Assembly: GCA_030652255.1 (NCBI GenBank)
Contig: JAUSAZ010000067.1
Coordinates: forward strand, 1 to 37,885
Direction of reading: 5' to 3'
Length of the DNA stretch: 37,885 nt
Source of the DNA: Myxococcales bacterium
Lineage (GTDB): Bacteria; Myxococcota_A; Polyangia; Polyangiales; Ga0077539
Below, piece by piece: positions 23,613 to 33,427 of this stretch. The number at the start of each line of letters is the position of its first letter. Position 1 is the first letter of the stretch. The position numbers were made by a program, and so were the translations under genes. Under the pieces are notes generated by a model. The model saw only the letters and a program-made list of their open reading frames with translations, was not told the origin of the DNA and searched no databases.

Positions 23613-23630
23613 CAACCTTTCGACAGGTTG
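23613..23630. promoter_or_regulatory. Inverted repeat between rsmH and the divergent gene
   Basis: CAACCT-TTCGAC-AGGTTG is a perfect 6-bp inverted repeat with a 6-bp spacer, in the 105-bp divergent gap. It is placed to act as an operator for the dcw operon, the thiL side or both. It does not match the GTGG(A/T)G boxes of MraZ, and the repressor is unknown. A chance palindrome is possible. Confidence 0.35.
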
Positions 23631-23638
23631 CCGATCCG

Positions 23639-23667
23639 TTGCCCGGCGCGCGCGACGCGACCAGAAT
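23639..23667 (+). promoter_or_regulatory. Possible sigma-70-type promoter for the thiL pair
   Basis: TTGCCC (23639-23644), a 17-bp gap and CAGAAT (23662-23667) precede GTG 23679 by 11 bases, which would give a very short leader. The match to consensus is moderate. Confidence 0.3.
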
Positions 23668-23678
23668 CACCTCCAGCC

Positions 23679-24107
23679 GTGAGCGCCGACGCCGACCCCA
23701 TCGAGACCGCCTGGAGCGCCCTGCTCGCCGAGTGGGAGAGCCCCGAGCGCCACAAGGCCTTCGTCGCCCTCGCCGCCTCGCTCGGCCGCCTGCCCGACGC
23801 CGCGCGCCACTACCGCGAGTGCGGCGCCGACCCGGCCCGCGCCGAGCGCGCGAAGCAGGGCATCGACGCCGTCCTCCGGGTGGCCTACCTCGCGCTGGCG
23901 CCGCTCCCCCGGCGCGAGCACGAGATCACCCGCAAGGCCCGCGCGTGGCTCCTGCCGATGAGCGTGGCGATGGTGCTGGTGGTCTTCACCCTCATGGCCG
24001 CACAGGCGCTGCACCAGCCGTCGCTGGCGTCGCCGTGGGTGCTCGGCGCCGAGGTGCTCGGCGCCCTGGTGGTGCCGTGGCAGAAGCTCTTCGCGCGCGA
24101 CGAATGA
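23679..24107 (+). CDS. Small membrane protein upstream of thiL
   Basis: I do not recognise the family of this 142-residue protein. The N-terminal 65 residues are helical and Ala/Arg/Glu-rich (LAEWESPERHKAFVALAASLGRLPDAARHYRECG reads like one helical repeat, quoted here only to show its pattern). A basic segment then leads into two TM helices (about 90-108 and 120-137). It looks like a cytosolic helical domain on a membrane hairpin. I chose GTG 23679 because the thiL ATG overlaps its TGA (ATGA) and because upstream of it the frame is a shadow of rsmH. Conserved coupling to thiL is not known to me. Confidence 0.7.
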   Translation: MSADADPIETAWSALLAEWESPERHKAFVALAASLGRLPDAARHYRECGADPARAERAKQGIDAVLRVAYLALAPLPRREHEITRKARAWLLPMSVAMVLVVFTLMAAQALHQPSLASPWVLGAEVLGALVVPWQKLFARDE

Positions 24108-25057
24108 GCGGCGAGTTCGAGCGCATCGCGCGCCTGAGAGACCTCTTCGGCCCCCTCCCCCCGCCCGACCTCGGCATCGGCGACGACTGCGCGGTCCTCC
24201 ACGACCCGCGTCCCCTGGTGATCACCGTCGACAGCGCCGTCGAGGGCGTTCACTTCGACCGCCGCTGGCTCTCCTCCGCTGACATCGCCGCCCGCGCCGT
24301 GGAGGCCGCCGTCAGCGACCTCGCCGCGATGGGCGCCGCGCCGGGCGAGCTCCTCCTCGCGTGGTCGCTGCCCCGCGAGAGCCCCGACGAGCTCGTGACC
24401 GACCTCGCCCAGGGCGTGCTCCGGGTCACCCGGCGCCTCGGGATGCGCGTGGCCGGCGGCAACCTCACCGCCTCGCCCGTGCTCTCGCTCACCACCACCG
24501 CCCTGGGCCGCGCCGTAGGCCCCTGCCTCCGCCGGGACGGCGCGCGGGTCGGGGACCTCCTCGCGGTCACCGGCCACCCCGGCGCGGCCGCGGTCGGTCT
24601 CCGCGCGCTGCTTGCCGCCAGGGACCACGAACCCGCTTTTACGGACTTCGTAAACCGCTGGCGCGCCCCCGCGGCGCGGATCGCCGAGGGCCTCGCGCTG
24701 ATCGGCCGCGCCCACGCCGCCATCGACCTCTCCGACGGCCTCGCGCAGGACGGGTCCCACATGGCCGCCGCCTCGAGCTGCGCGCTGGTCCTCGACGCCG
24801 ACCGCCTGCCGTGGCTCCCCGGCCAGCGCGAGGCCGCGCGCGCCCTGGGCCTCGACCCGGTCGAGCTCGCGCTCCACGGCGGCGAGGACTACGAGCTGCT
24901 CGCCACCGGCCCCGCCGGGGCCTTCGACGCGGGCTGGACGATCATCGGCGAGGTGCGCGCGGGCGACGGGGTGCAGCTACGCCGCGGCGGTCTCACCGCG
25001 CCCGTCGAACACCGCGGCTGGGATCACTTCGCTAGCGGTCGGGGCACGCGAGGCTGA
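24104..25057 (+). CDS. thiL: ThiL, thiamine-monophosphate kinase
   Basis: ThiL phosphorylates thiamine monophosphate to the active cofactor thiamine diphosphate in the cytosol. The 317-residue protein of the PurM/ThiL fold has GIGDDCAVL (24-32), TVDSAVEGVHF (41-51), SDLAAMGA (71-78), the GGN motif in VAGGNLT, VTGHPGAAAVGL, DLSDGLAQD and HGGEDYELL, all in family order with the Mg-binding Asp residues present. ATG 24104 overlaps the upstream stop. The last 26 bp overlap the 3' end of the convergent FHA gene. No other thi gene is nearby. Confidence 0.95.
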   Translation: MSGEFERIARLRDLFGPLPPPDLGIGDDCAVLHDPRPLVITVDSAVEGVHFDRRWLSSADIAARAVEAAVSDLAAMGAAPGELLLAWSLPRESPDELVTDLAQGVLRVTRRLGMRVAGGNLTASPVLSLTTTALGRAVGPCLRRDGARVGDLLAVTGHPGAAAVGLRALLAARDHEPAFTDFVNRWRAPAARIAEGLALIGRAHAAIDLSDGLAQDGSHMAAASSCALVLDADRLPWLPGQREAARALGLDPVELALHGGEDYELLATGPAGAFDAGWTIIGEVRAGDGVQLRRGGLTAPVEHRGWDHFASGRGTRG

Positions 25058-26414
25058 AGCGCTTGAGGGTCTTGATGACCTCGCGGCGCGGGAGCCCGAG
25101 GGCCCGGCCGATCTCGGCGATGTTGCCGTTGAGCCGCTTGTGGGTCTGCTCGACGTGGTCGCGCTCGAAGAACTCCACCAGACGGTCGCGGGCGACCGCC
25201 GGGGGCGGCGGCTTCGGGCGGGCGTTGAGCGGCATCACCAGCGCGGCGCGGGCGCGGGCGAGGCCCGACTTGGGGAGCTGCAACGGCGGCGCGTCGACCT
25301 GGAGCGCCTTGCCGATGAGCTGCCGCAGCTCGCGCACGTTGCCGGGGTAGTCGCGGGCGAGCAGCCGGTCGAAATCGTGGTTTTCGAAATCGAGCTCGGC
25401 GCCGCAGACCTCGCGCGCGAACTGCCGCACGAGCAGGGGGATGTCCTCGGCGCGGGCCCGCAGCGGCGGCACCACGATGCGCACCGCGGCGGCGTGCGGG
25501 ACGAGCTCCTTGCGGAAGCGCCCCTCGGCCCCTTCGCGCCGGATGTCGATGTTGGAGGTGGCGATGATGCGCGCGTCGAGCACGCCCTCCTCGCGACGCT
25601 CGTAGAGGGAGAGCAGCGCGGTCTGCTCGGCGGGGGTGGCCTTGTCGATGCGGTCGACGAGCAGGGTATAGGTGTCGGTGCGCTGCGCCAGGCTGGAGAG
25701 GGTGGGGCGCTCGTGCGAGGGGAGCCGGAAGTCGATGGACGCCATCGGCGACGCGGCGAAGCGCGAGCTCGCGTGGATGGCCCGCGCGATGAGGCTGCGC
25801 CCGGTGCCCGACTCGCCCTCGAGCACGACCGGGGCGTCGGAGGGCGCCACCCGCTCGAGGAGCGCGAAGACCGTGCGCATCGAGAGCGACTGGCCGAGCA
25901 CGGGGCCGAAGCTGGTGCGCTCGCTCGGGGTGACCGGCACGGGGATGTCGCCGGACAGGAGCTGCAGGGTGCTGCGCCCGAGGCTCACCTCGGTGCCCAT
26001 GGGGAACACGCTCTGCTGCACCTTGATGGAGCCGACGAAGGTGCCGCCGTCGCTGCCGAGGTCGCGCACCCGGATGCCGCCGGCCACGAGGGCGATCTCC
26101 AGGTGGTACTTGCCGACCTGCGGGTCGCGCAGGATGAGGTCGTTGTCGGAGTGCGTACCGACGAGCAGCGTGCCCGCTTCGAGCAGGGCCTCTCGGCCGC
26201 GGTCAGGCCCGCTGGTGACCCGCACCCGCACCCGGCGCACGAGCAGCGCGCCGCTCGCGTCGGTCATCAGGATTCCTGTGAGCGGGGCGAAGCGCAGGGG
26301 GTTGGTGGCCCGCACCCGGCCCGCGGCCTTGACCTGCGGGTCAGGATCGAGCAGCTCAGCGCCCTCCTGCGGGATCACCTTCACGTCACACCCACCATCA
26401 CCGCCACGGTTCAA
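25032..26414 (-). CDS. FHA-domain protein with degenerate sigma-54-activator AAA+ core
   Basis: This 460-residue cytosolic regulator has an FHA domain (about 63-155: LLVGTHSDNDLILRDPQV, KYHLEI, LGSDGGTFVG) for binding phosphothreonine, then an AAA+ domain like NtrC activators (about 170-395) and a Fis-like HTH (about 420-455: HKRLNGNIAEIGRALGLPRREV). The AAA+ core is altered: Walker A is GESGTGRS (200-207) with Arg for Lys, the Walker B segment is LLVDRID instead of LFLDEI, and the GAFTGA loop that touches sigma-54 is missing. So it probably binds DNA and a phosphoprotein but does not remodel sigma-54 in the usual way. TTG 26414 has a GGAG 8 bp upstream; GTG 26384 is the alternative start. 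Its 3' end overlaps thiL. Confidence 0.85.
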   Translation of the reverse strand: MNRGGDGGCDVKVIPQEGAELLDPDPQVKAAGRVRATNPLRFAPLTGILMTDASGALLVRRVRVRVTSGPDRGREALLEAGTLLVGTHSDNDLILRDPQVGKYHLEIALVAGGIRVRDLGSDGGTFVGSIKVQQSVFPMGTEVSLGRSTLQLLSGDIPVPVTPSERTSFGPVLGQSLSMRTVFALLERVAPSDAPVVLEGESGTGRSLIARAIHASSRFAASPMASIDFRLPSHERPTLSSLAQRTDTYTLLVDRIDKATPAEQTALLSLYERREEGVLDARIIATSNIDIRREGAEGRFRKELVPHAAAVRIVVPPLRARAEDIPLLVRQFAREVCGAELDFENHDFDRLLARDYPGNVRELRQLIGKALQVDAPPLQLPKSGLARARAALVMPLNARPKPPPPAVARDRLVEFFERDHVEQTHKRLNGNIAEIGRALGLPRREVIKTLKRFSLACPDR

Positions 26415-26661
26415 CGCACTCTCTCCACCTCAGGACCCGAGGGCAGAGTCACTCTCCACGCTGGAGTCTCCACCCGCGTTTGAAGCGGCACGAGCCCAAG
26501 CATAGCGACGACAACTGGGGAAGGCCATCCAAAGATTTGCTGCGCGGTCCGACGGAGATTTTTGTCGTCTTCGCGGGCGCGCCGCGGAGCGGGACGATTG
26601 CGATTGACAAGCTCCGTCGGCCTCTCCCAAGTCGCCGCGGGCCGCGGGTGCGGCGCCACCG
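26415..26661. other. Divergent spacer before larC
   Basis: This 247-bp gap holds the promoters of the FHA gene (minus) and larC (plus). Its GC is lower than the genes around it. The region includes a Shine-Dalgarno GGAG for the minus gene (CTCC at 26423-26426) and a TTGACA at about 26605, for which I find no good -10 partner. No gene or strong repeat is seen. Confidence 0.4.
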
Positions 26662-27972
26662 ATGGGAGTCTCACCGCCGATGCCGCACGACGATCCGGGC
26701 CCGACCCACGCTGACCACGCCGCGACCGGCGACGACCCCGGGCCCTGGCAGGCGCCGCCGGCGCTCGGCCACGGCGCGGGGGTGGGGCGGGTGCTGCACC
26801 TCGACGCCTTCGCGGGCATCGCGGGCGACATGATGGTGGCCGCGCTGCTCGACCTGGGCGTGCCCACCGAGGCGATCACCGGCGCCCTCGACGTGCTGCC
26901 GGTGCACGGCTACGAGCTCGCGCTGGCGCACCGCACCGACCACGGCGTGGTGGCGACGCGCTTCCTGGTGACGGTCACCGACCCGCAGCCGCACCGCACC
27001 TACCGGGACATCCGCGCGATGCTCGCCGACGCGGCCCTCCCGCCCGGCGTGCGCGACCGCGCGCTGGCCACCTTCGCAGCGCTCGCCCGCGCCGAGGGGC
27101 GGGTGCACCGCATGGACCCCGAGGAGGTGCACTTCCACGAGGTGGGCGCCGTCGACGCGATCGTCGACGTGGTGGCCGCGTGCGCGGGACTCGACTGGCT
27201 CGGGGCGCGGGTCAACGCCGGGCCGCTGCCGATATCCCGGGGCTTCGTTCGGGCCGAGCACGGGGTGCTGCCGGTGCCCGCGCCCGCGGTGCTGGAGGTC
27301 CTCGCCGGGGTGCCCACGGTGGGCGCGGCGCTGCAGGGCGAGATGGTCACCCCCACCGGCGCCAGCCTGGTGCGCGCCAACGCGACGACCTTCGAGCCGT
27401 GGCCCGCGATGTCCCCGGTGGTCACGGGCTTCGGCGCGGGCACGAGGCGCTGGCCCGACCGGCCCAACCTCCTGCGCGTGGTGCTGGGCGACCCCACCGC
27501 GGAGCGCGCGGACGAGGGCGCGCGCGCCGCGGCGACCCACCACGAGCTGCGCTGCAACCTCGACGACCTGAGCGCCGAGCTCGTGGCGGTGCTCACCGAG
27601 CGCCTGCTGCGCGACGGGGCCCTCGACGTCTGGACGACGCCCGTCGGGATGAAGAAGGGGCGGCCCGGGGTGATGGTGACCGCCCTCGTGCGCGCGGCCG
27701 ACCGGGAGCGCGTGGCGGCGGCGATGCTGGCCGAGAGCGGCTCGCTGGGCGTGCGCTGGAGCCCCGTCGAGCGCAGCGAGCGGCCGCGGGAGGCCGTGAC
27801 GGTGGAGACGGCGTACGGCCCGGTGCCGGTGAAGGTGGCGCGGGGCGACGGGCTTCCGGCGCAGGCGCACCCCGAGCTGGAGGCCTGCCGCACCATCGCG
27901 GCGGAGCGCGGGGTGCCCGCCAGGGTGGTGGTCGCCGCGGCGCTCGGCGCCTGGTGGGCGCAGGCCCGGTAA
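26662..27972 (+). CDS. larC: LarC, nickel-pincer cofactor biosynthesis protein
   Basis: LarC inserts nickel into the pincer nucleotide (NPN) cofactor precursor used by lactate racemase and related LarA enzymes. The 436-residue protein has DAFAGIAGDMM (48-58), HFHEVGAVDAI (157-167), GFVRAEHGVLPVPAPA, EMVTPTGASL, CNLDDLSAE, KKGRPGVMVTAL and RWSPVERSER, which are family hallmarks. In several species the protein is made by programmed frameshifting; here it is one continuous frame. The first 40 residues are a His/Asp/Pro-rich extension before the normal LHLDAFAG start. The start is ATG 26662, or ATG 26680 with GGGAG just upstream. larA, larB and larE are not in the window. Confidence 0.93.
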   Translation: MGVSPPMPHDDPGPTHADHAATGDDPGPWQAPPALGHGAGVGRVLHLDAFAGIAGDMMVAALLDLGVPTEAITGALDVLPVHGYELALAHRTDHGVVATRFLVTVTDPQPHRTYRDIRAMLADAALPPGVRDRALATFAALARAEGRVHRMDPEEVHFHEVGAVDAIVDVVAACAGLDWLGARVNAGPLPISRGFVRAEHGVLPVPAPAVLEVLAGVPTVGAALQGEMVTPTGASLVRANATTFEPWPAMSPVVTGFGAGTRRWPDRPNLLRVVLGDPTAERADEGARAAATHHELRCNLDDLSAELVAVLTERLLRDGALDVWTTPVGMKKGRPGVMVTALVRAADRERVAAAMLAESGSLGVRWSPVERSERPREAVTVETAYGPVPVKVARGDGLPAQAHPELEACRTIAAERGVPARVVVAAALGAWWAQAR

Positions 27973-27981
27973 GCCCCAAGT

Positions 27982-28011
27982 TTGCTCACGGAGACGCGGG
28001 CAGGCTAGCGT
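27982..28011 (+). promoter_or_regulatory. Possible promoter of the PAS/GAF sensor gene
   Basis: TTGCTC (27982-27987), an 18-bp gap and TAGCGT (28006-28011) precede ATG 28022 by 10 bases, so the transcript would be nearly leaderless. No Shine-Dalgarno sequence is visible, which fits. Moderate consensus match. Confidence 0.35.
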
Positions 28012-28021
28012 CAGGGCCGCG

Positions 28022-29974
<1,953 letters not shown>

Positions 29975-30061
29975 TCCCTTGCCCGCGGGCGCCGCTCGCT
30001 GTACGACTGCGCGGCTTTAGACCGTATGGGCCCCCGCAGCGTGAGGGGGGTATCCGCGCTT

Positions 30062-30067
30062 GAGGAG
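30062..30067 (+). promoter_or_regulatory. Ribosome-binding site of rpoZ
   Basis: GAGGAG lies 8 bp before ATG 30076 and confirms that start. Confidence 0.7.
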
Positions 30068-30075
30068 ACCGAACA

Positions 30076-30324
30076 ATGGCACGAGTAACCGTTGAAGACT
30101 GCCTGGACAACGAGGACAACCGCTTCGCGCTGGTGATCCTCGCCTCCAACCGCACCCGCCAGATCATGAAGGGCGCGAAGGTCCAGCTCGAGTCGCACAA
30201 GTACAAGAACAAGCCGGCCGTGCTCGCGCTGCGCGAGATCGCCGCGGGCCGCGTGCGCTACGATCGCCCGTCGCGCGAGGCCGTCGACACGTACATCGAA
30301 GAGCTCAAGCAGCGCTTCGGCTGA
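30076..30324 (+). CDS. rpoZ: RpoZ, RNA polymerase omega subunit
   Basis: Omega binds the beta-prime C-terminus and aids RNA polymerase assembly and, in many bacteria, ppGpp response. The 82-residue protein starts [20 protein letters not shown], then has [13 protein letters not shown] and [16 protein letters not shown], the standard omega pattern. A clear GAGGAG ribosome site is in place. The last 67 bp overlap the 3' end of the convergent hypothetical gene at 30258-30806. gmk, spoT and dksA, frequent omega neighbours, are not seen here. Confidence 0.95.
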   Translation: MARVTVEDCLDNEDNRFALVILASNRTRQIMKGAKVQLESHKYKNKPAVLALREIAAGRVRYDRPSREAVDTYIEELKQRFG

Positions 30325-30806
30325 TCGGCCTTCTGGGCGGCGTAGCGCCGCACCAGGGTCTTGGTCACGTCGCCCAGCGACGACGCCTCCGCCAGCACCT
30401 CCACGAAGTCCTCGAACCTCTCCCCCAGCTCGACGAGCACGACCGGGGCCTCGGTGCCCACCCGCTGCGCCTCCGCCGCCGCCCCGCGGTAGGCGAAGCG
30501 CCCCACCTCCGTGAAGTACCCGACCTCGTCGGGCGCCGCGAAGAGCCCCGACCGGGCCAGCGCCGCGTCCCCGGTGGCGCAGAGCGCGTGCATCCGGACG
30601 CCGTCGCCGGAGTCCATGGCCTCGTCGAGCATCCACACGAGCGGGCGCTCGAGCAGCGCGGCGCCGTCGGTGCCCGCGCAGGCCACCAGCAGGTCGGTCA
30701 CATACTCGGTGGTCTCGGCCCCGGCCCCTACCCCCCGGCGACGCATCGCCTCGAGCACCATTCCCTGGAAGAACCCCCGCAGGTCTGCGCACGCCTCGAT
30801 CGCCAT
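30258..30806 (-). CDS. Conserved hypothetical protein (myxobacterial-type)
   Basis: This 182-residue soluble protein begins [21 protein letters not shown] strong AAGGAG site (30815-30820) lies 8 bp before ATG 30806 and sets the start, although the frame is open 63 codons further. The pattern ([25 protein letters not shown]...[14 protein letters not shown]...[12 protein letters not shown]...[20 protein letters not shown]) matches, from memory, a hypothetical family common in myxobacteria where each motif occurs in this order. The function is unknown; no signal or TM. Its C-terminal 22 codons overlap rpoZ antisense and may be a recent extension, since the family signature ends before the overlap. 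Confidence 0.7.
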   Translation of the reverse strand: MAIEACADLRGFFQGMVLEAMRRRGVGAGAETTEYVTDLLVACAGTDGAALLERPLVWMLDEAMDSGDGVRMHALCATGDAALARSGLFAAPDEVGYFTEVGRFAYRGAAAEAQRVGTEAPVVLVELGERFEDFVEVLAEASSLGDVTKTLVRRYAAQKADQPKRCLSSSMYVSTASRDGRS

Positions 30807-31067
30807 CCAGTGTTCTCCTTCGCTGGGCCGCGCGACCCACCCGGTGAACCCGTCGGAGACGGGCGGCGATCGCTCGGCGGATACCTCCCGAGTATGGGCC
30901 CCGTCATCCGGACCCCGCACGATTCTGTCGCGCGCCGTCACGGCCCCCGGTGGCCCCCGTGAATACCCTCCAGGGCGCCCGCGCAGCGCTGGCACTCACA
31001 TCCCCCGAGTGCTGATCCAGCGGAATCGTTCATGTTCGGGGCGATGAGATGATGCGCGGGGAGACCC
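30807..31067. other. Spacer between hypothetical gene and groESL promoter
   Basis: These 261 bp between the start of the minus-strand hypothetical gene and the groES promoter should contain the promoter of the former. Apart from the AAGGAG at 30815-30820 (minus), I see no clear motif, gene or repeat. Confidence 0.4.
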
Positions 31068-31095
31068 TTGACACCCCCGGATCGGAGCCTATGTT
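31068..31095 (+). promoter_or_regulatory. Sigma-70-type promoter of groES-groEL
   Basis: A perfect -35 TTGACA (31068-31073), a 16-bp spacer and TATGTT (31090-31095, four of six bases) are followed 11 bases later by a CIRCE operator. Transcription should start about 31102, so the operator covers the first transcribed bases. Confidence 0.7.
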
Positions 31096-31106
31096 GCGCG
31101 CCGCTC

Positions 31107-31133
31107 CTGGCAGTCGAAGCCGGTGAGTGCCAG
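31107..31133 (+). promoter_or_regulatory. CIRCE operator (HrcA-type) of groESL
   Basis: CTGGCAGTC-N9-GAGTGCCAG: two 9-bp arms (31107-31115 and 31125-31133) separated by exactly 9 bp, with one arm mismatch. It matches the CIRCE consensus TTAGCACTC-N9-GAGTGCTAA in geometry and in most bases. Known role: HrcA binds CIRCE and represses groESL/dnaK until heat shock. hrcA itself is not in the window. Confidence 0.8.
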
Positions 31134-31286
31134 AAATCGTCCCTGCCTTCGGGTGGGCGGGCGCTGGCACCGCTCCGCCCTTCGAAGGTCCAGGGGAAAG
31201 AGCTTCGGCCCGGCAGCGCTAGCGCGCCGAGGTCGGTAGATCAACTCCGCTCACACCAACCCAAAGATCGAAGGAGAAAACACATC

Positions 31287-31580
31287 ATGAAGATCCGTCC
31301 ACTGCAGGACCGCATCCTGGTCAAGCGCCTCGAGGCCGAGATGAAGACCAAGGGCGGGATCATCATCCCCGACTCCGCCAAGGAGAAGCCCATCGAGGGC
31401 CAGGTCATCGCGGTCGGCGCGGGCAAGGTCGGCGACGACGGCAAGCTCCGCCCCGTCGAGGTCAAGGCCGGCGACAAGATCCTGTTCGGCAAGTACTCGG
31501 GCACCGAGGTGAAGATCGACGACGTCGAGCACCTGATCATCCGCGAGGAAGACGTCCTCGGCGTGATCACCACCGACTGA
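31287..31580 (+). CDS. groES: GroES, co-chaperonin 10
   Basis: GroES caps GroEL to enclose folding substrates. The 97-residue protein has [15 protein letters not shown], the mobile-loop region [18 protein letters not shown] with its conserved G-G-hhhP, and [13 protein letters not shown] [16 protein letters not shown], then ILGVI-like [11 protein letters not shown] 31287 has AAGGAG 10 bp upstream (31271-31276). The leader from the predicted promoter is about 185 bases and carries CIRCE at its 5' end. groEL follows after 54 bp as one operon. Confidence 0.97.
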   Translation: MKIRPLQDRILVKRLEAEMKTKGGIIIPDSAKEKPIEGQVIAVGAGKVGDDGKLRPVEVKAGDKILFGKYSGTEVKIDDVEHLIIREEDVLGVITTD

Positions 31581-33278
<1,698 letters not shown>

Positions 33279-33325
33279 TCGAAGTCGGCCTGCTTCCAGA
33301 CCTGAACAACCCATAAGGTCTCGCA

Positions 33326-33369
33326 CGACGCCCTCGGCCCCGGACTCACCTCCGGCGCCGGGGGCGTCG
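33326..33369 (+). terminator. Hairpin after groEL, possible terminator
   Basis: CGACGCCC (33326-33333) pairs with GGGCGTCG (33362-33369); inside lie GGC/GCC and CCGG/CCGG pairs around a loop. Strong stem, 48 bp after groEL, but followed only by a T-poor GCGTTGTGG, so an intrinsic terminator without a good U-tract. Confidence 0.5.
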
Positions 33370-33383
33370 GCGTTGTGGCGTTG

Positions 33384-33413
33384 TTGTGCCCGACCCGACC
33401 GTTGATCTACGGT
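33384..33413 (+). promoter_or_regulatory. Possible promoter of the Cys-rich lipoprotein gene
   Basis: TTGTGC (33384-33389), 18 bp, TACGGT (33408-33413), then ATG 33428 fourteen bases on. Moderate consensus match, no other support. Confidence 0.3.
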
Positions 33414-33427
33414 CCGGGTCTCCTCCT

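Noticed and set aside
23613..23630. MraZ operator
   Set aside because: MraZ boxes are GTGG(A/T)G direct repeats; this is a CAACCT/AGGTTG palindrome and mraZ is absent.
29975..30075. Frameshifted HATPase domain after the HisKA protein
   Set aside because: Only 101 bp remain before rpoZ, and no N or G box in any frame.
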